DNA from: Vombatus ursinus
Lineage: Eukaryota; Chordata; Mammalia; Diprotodontia; Vombatidae
Direction of reading: 5' to 3'
NCBI RefSeq assembly: GCF_900497805.2
Contig: NW_020954687.1
Coordinates: 5,500,683 to 5,564,682 of the forward strand
DNA: 64,000 nucleotides
Each line of letters starts with the position of its first letter. Position 1 is the first letter of the stretch. Of this stretch, positions 1 through 9,871 are shown in pieces. The translations under genes were made by a program, and so were the position numbers. The notes beneath the pieces were generated by a model that saw only the letters and a program-made list of their open reading frames with translations, did no database searches and was not told the origin of the DNA.

Positions 1-59
1 TCTACTGCACCACCTATCTACTCCTGGATTTTTCTTAAGTGTACCTAGTATAAAACGTA

Positions 60-275
60 TAGAGTTTGGACAGTCAAAAAGGCAAGTTCAAGACTTGACC
101 CTGGTGGGTGCCCTTGGCATATACTAACCATGGTATCAGTAACAAGTCACTGAATACTTTGGTGCCTCCAAGAAATTCTTTAAGCCTCTAAATGACAGAC
201 TTGAATCTTTGGAAAGAGTTTTCACACTGGGAATTCCCTATGCCAATGAAATCATAGGTCTGCCCTAGGTCTGTG
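60..275 (+). mobile_element. Marsupial CORE-SINE (MIR-related) copy
   Basis: The body resembles the 3' half of a marsupial MIR-like SINE: a GGTG...AAGTCACTGAAT stretch, then TCACACTGGGAATTCCCTAT and CAATGAAATCATAGGTC near 235-262. That last block is the diagnostic 3' end of a family seen again at 21470, 25750 and 56520. The copy is old and has lost its 5' head. Confidence 0.6.
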
Positions 276-499
276 GGGAAATACTTAGGGAAAGTATTTC
301 CATTACTTCCAACCAAGGTTTTTTTTTTTAATTTTGTGAATAATTTCCTTTCATTGCTAAAGATGGTACCTTAAAGATGGTTTCCTGATCACTCCATTCC
401 TCCTACCTACTTGGATAAAACTACAACCAAAGAATGTCAGTGAAGAACCTTTCACAAGAACTGAGTTAACTGGATCACAAATGTAGCATTGGCAGGGAA

Positions 500-650
500 A
501 CTGGAGGCCATCTAATGCAACCTCCTCATTTTACAGATGAGGAAACTGAGGCCCAAGAAAGTGGAGTGATTTTTTCCAAGGTGACACAGACAGGATTTGA
601 ATTAAGGTCCTCTAACTCCAGAGGCAATACTCTTTCTTCGTGTCTTACCT
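500..650 (-). mobile_element. MIR-type SINE
   Basis: It reads antisense. The core TTTTACAGATGAGGAAACTG lies at 530-549, followed by the GTGACACAGACAGG and AGGTCCTCTAACTCC blocks that are the reverse complement of the MIR core and tRNA-like head. The 3' tail end is at the left. Confidence 0.85.
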
Positions 651-1089
651 TAGAGAAGCACTCAGTACCTTTAGGCTTTCTTCTGTCGATGAGAGAAAGC
701 TCTTTCTTCCATTGGCCACAGAAATAAAGTCTGCTCATCATAACATGGAAGGTCAATCACCTCCATTTCTACAGTCTTCCTAAGAAACTCATTTGATCTC
801 ATAAGGAAATAAAGCATCAGGCTAACAGCACATAGGTTGGCTGTTGTCCTCCTGGATGTTAATATTTTTGCATGTTATTTTTGCCCTTATTTTGCTTAGA
901 GTTGTTTGATTTTAAAATATTAATAATAAAGTTATACATAATAAATAATTCTGTGTTAAGGGGGTGGGGGATGGCTGTCATTTATTATATATCACCAACC
1001 ATCCTTGTGATTTATAATATATGCTTTCTGTGTTGAAGGTAGTAAATAAATTAACACAATATGAAAATAGCAAGAAAATATGACATTAT

Positions 1090-1295
1090 GCATTCTGTAT
1101 TTCTCTATTACATGTATGCAGAGATGCACTCTGTAATCCAGCCCAATTTGAATTTGGGGAAAATTTGCAAATTTAATTCATAATGTAATAGCATGGTTTC
1201 ATCATTAAGACTAAATCAGTCAGTTGTGCAATTATAATGATCAAGTGTGGCTCAGAGGAAGAGAGGAAAAAATGTATCACACTTTTTTCTTTGCA
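1090..1295. other. Repeat-free block, possible conserved non-coding element
   Basis: No interspersed repeat is recognised between 651 and 1550. This part is AT-rich but not low-complexity and has homeodomain-like sites (TTTAATTCATAATG, CAATTATAATGATC). Conservation is inferred only from texture and is unproven. Confidence 0.2.
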
Positions 1296-1583
1296 GAGAA
1301 GAGGGACTATGGATATGGAACCCTGTTTACACTGCCATACTTGGTCAATAAGTTGATTAGTTTTATAGAACTGATTTGTTTTTCTTCTCCTTTATGTTTA
1401 TTCTTTGTTTCAAGAGGTGGCTCCCTGAAAAGTTAGGATAGGAAAAGTTAGGATATTTTAAAATGAAGTCAAAGTGAAAACCAAAAATATCAATAAAAAC
1501 ATTTTGAAAGAAAAGATTAAATTTTTAAAAGATTAAATCAGTGAAGTCACATTGACCTTTTCTTTCAATCTATGTTCTTACAG

Positions 1584-1755
1584 AAAATTAAGAACAGCTC
1601 AACTTAGGTTGCCCCTTTGCAGAATTCTGATCAGTGATGCTTCCCCCATCCCCAACGAAGGAACAGTTGAGAACAGAGAGGCCATAAAGGAACCCAAAGA
1701 GTTTGGCATTTCTCCCGAGTCAGGGCCTTCACATAGACTTCATTATTTTTTCTGA
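1584..1755 (+). other. Possible exon-like interval (terminal exon candidate)
   Basis: A pyrimidine-rich tract ending TTCTTACAG at 1575-1583 makes a good 3' splice site. An open frame of 56 codons follows, reading KLRTAQLRLPLC, then DASPIPNEGTVENREAIKEP and ending SHRLHYFF before a TGA near 1753-1755. The interval is richer in GC than its flanks. No 5' splice site or clear polyadenylation signal follows closely. I recognise no protein family, and a chance open frame is equally possible. Confidence 0.2.
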
Positions 1756-1984
1756 AACTCTGTAAATTTCCAGAATATCAGGCAAAGACAAACCCAAAAA
1801 AAAACCTATCACAAGCTAAATTAAATTATTTTTGTGGTCTTATGTCCCTCATTATTGTAGATAATTTCTACATGAAAATGGTTTATTGATATAGTTCAAT
1901 TTAAAAAGAATGAAAGTTTCTTGCTTACTTTATGATATATTTTAGACATGGGAAGTTCAACTGGAATATTGATTAGGAAAGGAT

Positions 1985-2140
1985 TCCAAAGCATAGATAA
2001 TGAGGTTCTGGAGGGATTCAAGCAGAACGTCCAAAGAGCACTGGAAATGTTAGAGCAGGGATTCATTCACTGAGCAGAAACCAAATGACCCATTAGGAAT
2101 CTCTTCCAACTCTAGGAATGTATGACGTTCTATAGGGGAA
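1985..2140 (+). mobile_element. CR1/L3-type LINE 3' end
   Basis: The stretch GAGGGATTCAAGCAGAACGT, then TCTCTTCCAACTCTAGGAAT and GTATGACGTTC, matches the 3' end of CR1/L3 elements (ttcaagcagaggctggatga ... ccttccaactctaagattct). It is a short, diverged fragment without coding sequence. Confidence 0.5.
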
Positions 2141-2144
2141 ATTC

Positions 2145-2525
2145 TTTGGGACTTTTTCTATCCATTCTATTGTTAATACATTACAGTTCAATCAATTTAC
2201 CTCTATTAATGGAAACCCAGTGTTAAGAAATTCTAAATATTAGAAAAAGAAAGCAGAGAAATGATACTGTTTAAAATGCCAGATGCTTCGTTATTATATA
2301 GAAGGACTCATGGGGCATTGTTACTCATCCTGGGAATGGAAAACAATTATGATTCCCTCTGCCTTTCCTGCTATTAGTTAGTATGGTACTACCTCTGCAG
2401 TAGTAGTGCCCAGCACCTAGATAATTAGTGATATGAAACACAGAATTCATTGGCAGTTGCATCTCTGGATTCAGAGAAGATAAGGCACAAAAAAAAATCA
2501 CACAAAAAGGGTGGGGAGAACAGGA
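2145..2525. other. Unassigned stretch
   Basis: No gene, RNA or recognisable repeat was seen. Confidence 0.4.
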
Positions 2526-2529
2526 GCCA

Positions 2530-2705
2530 GTGCTAGAAGGGACCTTAGAGATCATCTGGCCTAACCTTCACATTTTACAAATGGGGAAACTGAGGCTATG
2601 GCTTACTAGAGTCAAAGAGGTAATAAGTAGCAAAACTAGGTTTCAAATCCATTTCTTCTAACTTCAAACCCAATAACCCTTCCACTAAACTATCGTGCCC
2701 TTCTA
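2530..2705 (-). mobile_element. MIR-type SINE
   Basis: Antisense copy: AGAGATCATCTGGCCTAACC, then TTTTACAAATGGGGAAACTG, then a decayed head ending in TTCCACTAAACTATCGTGCC, the counterpart of the usual 'ccactgcgccac' end. Confidence 0.8.
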
Positions 2706-2944
2706 CTTCGAACTAAGAAAAAAATGAAAGGAAAAGAAAAGAGAAAAGGGATAAAGGCATCCCTGACTTAGGAGGCTTCTCACTTACATCTGGAGATTCA
2801 TTATGTCTGTCATCTGTCCCCTTAAACATGCATTTACCAATGAGGTGTGATGAGAAAAAAATGGAGATGGATTCCACAAACCACAAAACCATTAAAATTA
2901 CTTTATAACAACCTTTCTTACAGGTTCTAATACTATTCATGGGG

Positions 2945-3370
2945 CAGGGGCAAGAGCACTAGAAGCTTGGAGACTCAGGTCCTAGTCCTGGCTGACTAGT
3001 CATTTCCTAACCCTGGCCTTGTCACTAATTAGCTGTCCCAATTGGCCCTGGGCAATTGACTTGACTTTGCTTCTTCATATTCAAAGTAAGGGGTTGCAAT
3101 AGGGCAGGGATTCTTAATCTGGAGTCAATGGATAGATTTCAAGGGGTCATTTGAACTTGAATGGGAAAAGCAATTACATTTTTATGTCAATAGAATGAGT
3201 TTCATTTGTAATCCTATGTATTTTATTTCATGCATTTAAAAATATCATTCTGAGAAGGGATCCATAGGTTTCACCAGACCACCTAAGGGATCATGACACA
3301 AAAAAAGACTAAGAACTTTTAAAATAGATGAACCCCAAGGTCCTTTCCAGCTCTAACATTATATGATTTT
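2945..3370 (+). mobile_element. MIR-like SINE split by a hAT element
   Basis: The left part (2945-3104) carries a decayed head and the GGCCCTGGGCAATTGACTTG core. The right part (3324-3370) is the tail AAGGTCCTTTCCAGCTCTAA. The two parts join into one tail once the hAT element at 3105-3323 is removed. Confidence 0.7.
3105..3323 (-). mobile_element. hAT-Charlie non-autonomous element (MER102-like)
   Basis: It begins CAGGGATTCTTAATCTGG and ends GACTAAGAACTTTT, imperfect inverted ends of a hAT element. The inner sequence (GGGATCCATAGGTTTCACCA) is the reverse complement of the copy at 37488-37686. The flanking octamers CAATAGGG and AAATAGAT share five central bases, consistent with a diverged 8-bp target duplication. 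Confidence 0.7.
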
Positions 3371-4005
3371 TATGATATAATTTTTCATATGGTTAATTTA
3401 AATTTTATTTAACAAAATCTACTTACTTAACAAACCCGATGCATCTGGGGAACATTTTTCAGAAACAAGCTTATCCCATAAAGCAAGGAGAATCTTGCTA
3501 CTAAGTGTAGTAAAAGATTACATTTTTTTTCCTTCCCATAGTATAGCATTACTGGGAGATTGATTGGCTCTACCAATGTTCTCCTCTCCACCGAAAACAC
3601 CATGTTAATCTTCTTGCTCTGAATAATGAAAAAAGCAGCTCCAAGAAATGTGAATAACATTATCCCATAATTCCCACAGTGATTTGAGGAAGCCCAAAGG
3701 GACACACAAAAGGAAAACTATGGGACTTTGTTGAGGAACCTCTAAAACAATGAGAAATACTAATGCAAGAAATAGGTACTAATAGGGTAGGGATGGGTCA
3801 GGAAGACATCACACTATGAAGATCACCCTGGATTTGGGGACAGATGCAATGTTTTCCTGACCAGTATGCATGCTCCCAAGAGATCACAGGTCCACAGAAT
3901 TTAAGCACAAGGGAGAAATGTAGAGCAGAGGCCCTTATGAGGTACAGTCTTTGAGCCTGGTGAAGGTAGGCCAGTTGTGTTTGGCCAAAACAAGATCTCT
4001 GAAAA
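3371..4005. other. Unassigned stretch
   Basis: No gene or recognisable repeat. The short open frames on both strands show no family resemblance. Confidence 0.4.
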
Positions 4006-4013
4006 CTCTAAAT

Positions 4014-4103
4014 CAGGGGTGGGGAATATGTGGCCCTCTAGGGCCATACTTGAGGACCTACAGGGCCACATGTGATCTTGAGGCCACAGGTTCCCCACTT
4101 CTG
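4014..4103. mobile_element. Short foldback hAT MITE with perfect 8-bp TSD
   Basis: This 90-bp element begins CAGGGGTGGGGAATATGTGG and ends CCACAGGTTCCCCACTTCTG, so its two halves are nearly inverted copies. It is flanked by an exact octamer CTCTAAAT at 4006-4013 and 4104-4111, the 8-bp duplication typical of hAT transposition. There is no room for a transposase, so it moved in trans. A longer relative lies at 23502-23657. Confidence 0.85.
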
Positions 4104-4299
4104 CTCTAAATCATCTACTATAGGTATAAGACATCTATTTGGGACCCTCTGGTAGAAAACTTCGGAACCAGACATTGAGTGCTATCTACTAGGAAGAATG
4201 CCAGGAGTGGTAATGGAAGCTACCAGTTGAGAACTATACAAGACTACTTTCTTCTGCAAGTTAACTGAAGACAGCGGAACTACAACGAAGTGAAATAAC

Positions 4300-4565
4300 G
4301 ATGCTAACCATCTTCTGGAAGTTCCACCAAAGGCATGACTATAAAAGACTAGGGAATGTCATTGTTTTTGATGAGCTCAGTTATGAGTCCTATTTCTTTT
4401 CTTTGACCTGTAAATAAACTGGTTCAGTCTTTCAGATTTCTGAACCAGGTTCTTGTAAGGGGAATTAGAAACAATATATGATCAGATGCTGAAGTTTCTA
4501 GGTTGTCTGGGTGAGGGCAATAAAGCAGTGAAGAAATCTCCCAAAACATACTCAGGTTCTTTGCA
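4300..4565 (+). mobile_element. LTR-like fragment, old and broken
   Basis: The segment has a CTATAAAAG box near 4339, an AATAAA near 4412 and a terminal block (CTTGTAAGGGGAATTAG ... CTCAGGTTCTTTG). That block recurs in diverged form at 48325-48445. The layout is reminiscent of a solo retroviral LTR. No internal viral sequence was recognised, and the family assignment is inference. Confidence 0.3.
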
Positions 4566-5015
4566 TCATCAGAGGACCACCAAAACTTAGCATCATTGTT
4601 TCATTTTTGTGTTTAGAAATAAAGAATCTGTTCTCCTACTTGCACAACCAAATATTTTTGGTAAAAATGTTATGTTATAGAAAAAGAGCTGAGTAAGAAG
4701 TACAGCAGATTCAGACTCAGACCATGAACTCAATCCCTGGCATGTTTAAGAGGTAGTATTTCTTTTAATTTAAATATACTTTGTTGTTATATGACCTTTA
4801 TTTCCAAATATGGCCCTTTGCCCTCTGATTCTCAGATAACCATCCTTTTGTTAAAACAAAAAAGAACAGATGGGGAAAAGGCAGTTCAGAAAAACTTACC
4901 AATACATCAACCAAGACTGATAGTAGAGGTACTATTCCATACCTCTAGTCCCCAAACTCTACAGGAAAGGAGTCATTATAATGACTAATACAAATGAGCA
5001 AAAGAAAACAGAAAC
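4566..5015. other. Unassigned stretch
   Basis: AT-rich, with nothing recognisable. Confidence 0.4.
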
Positions 5016-5019
5016 ATGG

Positions 5020-5095
5020 AAAACTGATAGAGATTTTAGTCCACTCCCTCTCATTTCACAAATGAAGGAACTGAGACCCCATTCGCATTGTATCA
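5020..5095 (-). mobile_element. MIR remnant
   Basis: TTTCACAAATGAAGGAACTGAG near 5055-5076 preserves only the core of an antisense MIR. Confidence 0.4.
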
Positions 5096-5099
5096 TGGA

Positions 5100-5720
5100 A
5101 ATCAGAGCATTAACTTCTTTTAGAAACTATACTTTGAGGCTGATTTTGCCTTTTCCATACTTTAACCCTTCATAATTATTCCTTTCTAATTACATTATTT
5201 GTAAAGTCAATCTGCTTCCCTTACTATTAAGAAGTAGCTAATTTCTTCTTCCATTGGCAATAGCCAAGGTAGTTTTCATAGCCTTTGGTATACATAATGT
5301 GTCCAAATGTGTATCTGCCAAGTGATTTAGCCATTTATCTGATGCCTTTCATATTAGAAATGAAAAGAAGATTCAAAAGGTAAAGTGACTCACTAGAACT
5401 AGGATAGAAAATACCTAAGGAATCATTTATGGAATCTGCAGCTGCCCTTCACCTTTCCCTCTGTACTGTGCTTCTCTCCTTTGTCATTCCCAGGCAAAAA
5501 GTTTAATCCAGTATTTTAAGGCCTAAAAATTAGGAATTCAAGAACTTGTTTCCTTGATTTGCCAATGGGCACACCAGATAAACCTGTTGTATTTCTTCTT
5601 CTTCTCCTAAAGGTGCTTTAGAAAAGATTGAGCAATCCTTAAGAAGAATATCATGGAACAATGCCATTTTTGAAGTTCTTGGCACAAAATTTTCTAATAA
5701 ATGATGACTCAATTTTCCAC
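5100..5720. other. Unassigned stretch
   Basis: No gene or clear repeat recognised. Confidence 0.4.
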
Positions 5721-5724
5721 AATG

Positions 5725-5865
5725 ATTCAATTGAACTTCAAAGCACCTATATTGCAGGTGTTATGCTAGGTTATGAAGATTCTAATGTGAATAAGACATA
5801 GTCCTAGCGCTTGGGAAGCTTACAGTCAAATAAACAAAATAAGACAGGACACAACAATAAAAAAC
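5725..5865 (-). mobile_element. L2 3' end, antisense
   Basis: The order AAAGCACCTATATTGCAGGT, GTTATGCTAGG, then CTTGGGAAGCTTACAGTCAA reads as the reverse complement of the L2 3' end (tgtgctaagc / gagcttaca blocks). Confidence 0.6.
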
Positions 5866-6004
5866 CCAAAATTCTTTAATCCATGTGTCCATATATGGTA
5901 GCTACAGACTATCTATCCATTGTATTAAGGGTCCATTATTAACATTATAGATGCATTAAATTATAAAACCACAGCACAAACTCTCTGAAAGAAAGAATGA
6001 GTGT

Positions 6005-6233
6005 TACTCTTCAATCTAGACAACTCTTTATGATCCCATTTAGGTTTTTCTTGGCAAGGATACTGGAGTGATTTGCCATTTCCTTCTCCAGCTCATTTTA
6101 CAGATGAGGAAACTGAGGCAAACAGTCCCGGGTCACACAGTTAGTAAGTGTCTGAGGCCAGATTTGAACTTAGGAAGATGATGTTTCCTGACTTCAGGCC
6201 TGGTACTCTATCCACTGTGCCATGTAACTGCCT
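6005..6233 (-). mobile_element. Mar1-type tRNA/RTE SINE, near full length
   Basis: Antisense copy. The left end has the RTE-like tail remnant (GACAACTCTTTATGATCCCA, TTTTTCTTGGCAAGGATACT), then CTCATTTTACAGATGAGGAA, and the right end is the tRNA-like head (CTCTATCCACTGTGCCATGT). Mobilisation by an RTE LINE is known for this SINE class. Confidence 0.85.
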
Positions 6234-6239
6234 GAGTGA

Positions 6240-6410
6240 GTAAGTACTCAGTTCGAAATCAGGGTCTGTGTTCAAATCCTGCCAAAGCACTTTCTATCTA
6301 CATGTCCCCACATGTTACTTATCCTCTCTAGGTGTCTGTTTTTTCACCTTTAAAGGAAAGGAATTGGATTAGCTGACCTCTAAGATCTCTCTTAGTTGTA
6401 GCCTGTGGTC
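6240..6410 (+). mobile_element. MIR-type SINE
   Basis: Sense copy with TCTGTGTTCAAATCCTGCCA, a decayed TACTTATCCTCTCTAGGTG core, and the tail TTGGATTAGCTGACCTCTAA. It directly abuts the antisense SINE to its left. Confidence 0.65.
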
Positions 6411-6574
6411 CTAATACTCTATTGTCTAGGTGTTTTGTATAATGTTTGCTGCAATACGAATGATAATTATCAAGTATTTTTGTTATTTGATAAGAAAAAC
6501 CACTAGTGATAAATAATTAAAACAATCTAAAAGGAATGAGAGATTATAACCCAAACATTTTTACTCTCTTCCAT

Positions 6575-7165
6575 ACATTATACCAGTCAGGGACATTGGT
6601 CTCCTAGCCGTTCCTTTCAAACAATGGACCATCTCCCCATTCCATTCCTTTTCATGACTGTCCCCTATACCTAGAATACTGTCCTTCCTCACTTGTATCT
6701 CTTAGTTTCTCTGACTTCCTTAAAGACTCAGATAAATGCCATCTTCCACTACAGGGCTGAAGCCCTTTCCTAGTTCCCAACCCCACTGTATATCTCTGCC
6801 TTCCCTATAAGATCACCTTCCACATGGCCTGTATACCTCCTATATGCACATCATTGTTTTGTGTTGTTTCTCCTGTTAAACTATGCACTCTTTGATGATA
6901 AAGACTGAGTTTTTGCCTTTCTTTATATTCTTAGAGCTTAACACCATGTCTAGTACATAGTAAATTCTTCTTTTAAAAAATTCTCTTTATTTTTAACATT
7001 CATTCTTTTAAAAATTTGAGTTCTAAATTCTTTCTCTCTCTCAAGTCCTTCCCTTACTCATTGAGAAGGCAATAAGAAATATGATATCAATTATACATAT
7101 GGAGTCAAGCAAAACATTTCTTTATTAACCATCACACGGTAAACTCTTAAGAGATACTTGTTGAG
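6575..7165 (+). mobile_element. L2 3' end, interrupted by L1
   Basis: Sense L2: TGGTCTCCTAGCCGTTCCTT, then CCTATACCTAGAATACTGTC and ACTATGCACTCTTTGATGAT, then CATGTCTAGTACATAGTAAA. The final TTAAGAGATACTTGTTGAGTG lies beyond an inserted L1 3' end (6970-7138). Confidence 0.8.
6970..7138 (-). mobile_element. 5'-truncated L1 3' end inserted in L2
   Basis: Read on the minus strand it has TATAATTGATATCATATTTC, CCTTCTCAATGAG and AGAACTCAAATTTTTAAAAG, the end of the marsupial L1 3' UTR (compare 40600-40910). It is flanked by GTAAATTCTT (6960-6969) and GTAAACTCTT (7139-7148), a 10-bp target duplication with one mismatch. Confidence 0.8.
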
Positions 7166-7394
7166 TGACACCCTTTCTCACTTAACAGTTGAAGAAACAT
7201 TTCTTTTAATCCACATACTATAAACAGTAATCTCATCACCATAATTTTGGGCACTAGGTGAGTATTTTGGCAACAAGAAGTCATGAAGACCATTGCTTAA
7301 GGCCAGGAGGAGTTATGAGTTGCACCCGTGGAGGGAGTCATACAAATGACAGATCCCTACAGTATAAACAACCCTATTTTGAATGAGAAGATAG

Positions 7395-7615
7395 CTGCTA
7401 CACTTGAGATTTGGAGTAAGAAGCCCTCTGTTCACATTCTAATTCTGTCATTTAGTCTCTGTGTGACCTTGGGCAAATAAGGACAGCCTAAGAACAAGGT
7501 GATTGGTTATCTGCTCTGTACCTTAGTTCCCTCATCTGTAAAGTGAGGAGATTTAAAAAAGACAAACTCTGATGATCTATAGGGCCCCTTCCCACCCTAA
7601 ATTCTGTGGTATTTC
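7395..7615 (+). mobile_element. MIR-type SINE
   Basis: Sense copy: TCTCTGTGTGACCTTGGGCA, TTCCCTCATCTGTAAAGTGA, and the tail TAGGGCCCCTTCCCACCC. About 35 extra bases separate the GGGCA box from the CTCATCTGTAAA box. Confidence 0.8.
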
Positions 7616-7877
7616 TAGTAAGAAAGATCATGCTTCGTGAGACAGTACATCTCATTTTGAAATAAGTCTGGGTGATAACAGTTATTAATATTCAAATAGC
7701 TTCAAAATAGTGCACAAACATTATCCTCTGACTACCCAAATTCATTTTTTAAAAGTATATCTATGCAGAGATACATCCAAACTGGGGGCTAGGATGTCCA
7801 AACAACACATAGAAGTAAACTCAAAGTAGACTTTGAATAATATTTCTTAAAAGACCTCAATCCATAATTAAATATTG

Positions 7878-8450
7878 CTGGTCAGTCAATAAACATTTAT
7901 TAAGCACCTACTATATGTCAGCTACTATGCCAAGCATTAGGGATACAAAGAAAGGCAAAAACCAATCTCTGCTCTCATAGAGCTCACAAAGGAATAGGGG
8001 AGACAACATGCAACCATATATAAACAATACAGGACAAATGCTTGTCCATCATTCTTGAAGAGAACCATGATATCAGGAAGGTGATTCCATGACTTGAAAG
8101 TGAGTTGGATTTAAGTGAGGGAGGGCTGTGTGAAGTCACCAGCCTTGCTCTCTCCTTTAGAGCCATCTGTGTCCAGTGGCAAGCTATAGATCAGGACCAC
8201 TGGAGATGGCCCCCATACAGAACAAATAGCAAATAATCAACAGAAGAAAAACACTAGAATTAAGAAGGATTGAGAGAGGCTTCCTATAGAAGGTGAGGTT
8301 TCAACTCATACTTGAAGGAAACCAGGGAAGCCATTAGGTAGAGATGAGGATGGAGAGAATTCTAGGTATGGCAGCCAGTCAGTGAAAGTGCCCAGTCAGG
8401 AGATGGAGGGTCTTATGGGAGGCCAATGTCACTGGTGAAGTATCTAAGGT
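7878..8450 (-). mobile_element. L2 3' end, antisense, split by a SINE
   Basis: Starts CAATAAACATTTATTAAGCA and runs through GGGGAGACAACATG, resumes after the SINE at 8228 with AAATAATCAACAG and continues to GATGGAGGGTCTTATGGG. All blocks are the reverse complement of the L2 3' region. Confidence 0.85.
8040..8214 (-). mobile_element. Marsupial SINE (CTTCAAGAATGAA-tail family) inserted in L2
   Basis: It reads CATTCTTGAAGAGAACCATG, TGAAAGTGAGTTGGATTTAA, then TGGCAAGCTATAGATCAGGA. The same family lies in the other orientation at 10700 and 61588. It is flanked by ATACAGGACAAAT (8027-8039) and ATACAGAACAAAT (8215-8227), a 13-bp target duplication with one mismatch. Confidence 0.8.
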
Positions 8451-8457
8451 AATGAAT

Positions 8458-8708
8458 ACAATAGTAACAATAATAATAATAAGCAATTAGTATTTATATA
8501 GCATTTCCTATGTGCCAGGAACTGTGCTAAGCATTTTTCAACTATTTCATTTAATTCTTCCAATAACCCTGGGAAGTAGGTACTCATTATACCTATTATA
8601 TAGATGAGGAAATTGAAGCAAACAGAGGTTAAGTGACTTGGCCAGGTCCCCTCTTGTAAGAGTCTAAGGTCAGATTTTAACTCCAGGCCTGGCATTGTAT
8701 TCATAATA
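8458..8708 (-). mobile_element. MIR/CORE-SINE
   Basis: The antisense tail begins with an AATAAT run and AGTATTTATATAGCA, then comes ATAGATGAGGAAATTG, and the copy ends with the CCAGGCCTGGCATTGTATTC head. Confidence 0.8.
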
Positions 8709-9360
8709 CTATTCATTTGCTCTGCTTCTTAGCTCTTAGCTGCTTAAAATCTCCAGTACTAAGGATCATCTTATGAAAAAGACAAGATGTCTTTGAATAT
8801 ATAATGATATAGAAATAAAAGTGCCCCCTCCTGACACTTTGGATGCCAAAGATCAGCCTCACTCAGTGTCTTATGACTAAGTTAAAAAAATTGAGAAATA
8901 AACATTTTTCTTATCACATTGATACCAGGATAGAAGAAAACTGCTGAGTCTAGCAATAGGAAAATAGGGAACATTTCCTAAGGCTTGCAGTAGGAAACTG
9001 TGAAATAAGTCTGACAATTAAGTTTTTAATTATAACCAAGATTTTACAACCATCAGGTGTTGGCAGATTCCTTGCTGGATTGATGTCGTTGGTTAGACCA
9101 TTCAAAAGGCTAGTTAAGGAATTAGAAACGGAGCTTTGTTTTTTTTTTTTTTTTAATTGAAATAGTACATTCTTCATTTGGAAACTCTAATATTTGGAAA
9201 TGTTGATCCAATATCACAATGAGTAAGTGGGCTGTCTTAGGAGAACACCCCTTTTTCCTCCTCTCTGGCCTTTCCAGAGGAATCAGAGGAACTGACAGAT
9301 CACTCCTTTTCTGTTTCATAAAGGATGCTATATACTGCAGGCAGAGAGGCTCATGCTTTC
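8709..9360. other. Unassigned stretch with a T-run
   Basis: No gene was recognised. A T-run lies at 9138-9154. GTCTGACAATTAAGTTTTTA near 9009 hints at a mariner end, but no partner end was found. Confidence 0.35.
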
Positions 9361-9361
9361 G

Positions 9362-9490
9362 ATTCGTTTCAACTCCACAAGCACTTATTAAGCACCTATT
9401 GTATACAAGGCGCTATGCTACAGCCAAAAATATAAAAACAAATAAAAAAAGTCCTTTCCCTCAAGGAACTAGAAAATTTTCCTAGCTAGC
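9362..9490 (-). mobile_element. L2 3' end, antisense
   Basis: AAGCACTTATTAAGCACCTA, then GGCGCTATGCTAC and CCTTTCCCTCAAGGAACTAG give the reverse complement of the L2 3' terminus. Confidence 0.75.
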
Positions 9491-9497
9491 TAATGAA

Positions 9498-9530
9498 TGA
9501 GTGACTGACTGACTGACTGAATGAATGAAT
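9498..9530. repeat. Tandem GACT/GAAT tetranucleotides
   Basis: Four to five units of GACT are followed by several GAAT units. Confidence 0.8.
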
Positions 9531-9534
9531 TTAA

Positions 9535-9868
9535 TGAATTAATTTCTGGAAGCAATAAATTATTAGGTCTATTTCTCCATCATATCAACATAAACGTAGG
9601 TTGTGTTCTAAATGGATTTCCATCTCTTCCTGAGAGTTGTGATAATAAAACTAAGGGGAATCAAATGAGACTTTTACAGGGTTGGTTCTTCAGTGATGAG
9701 AAGCAAAAGCAAAAAAGGATTCTTGATGTGGAAGCAGAGTTGGGGGGCATGGGAGAGAGGATAGCAGCCCATCAACAGACAATTACACCATCCCACTGCC
9801 ATCTATGACATGGGGAGCATAAGGAAACAGAGAGGAGAAGCTGACCTCATCTCAGAATCAACAAGACT
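9535..9868. other. Unassigned stretch
   Basis: A 95-codon open frame crosses it, with no recognisable domain. I see no repeat. Confidence 0.35.
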
Positions 9869-9871
9869 TTA

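Noticed and set aside
9009-9100. Mariner end (GTCTGACAATTAAGTTTTTA)
   Set aside because: Only one end-like motif was found and no inverted partner or TA-bounded unit.
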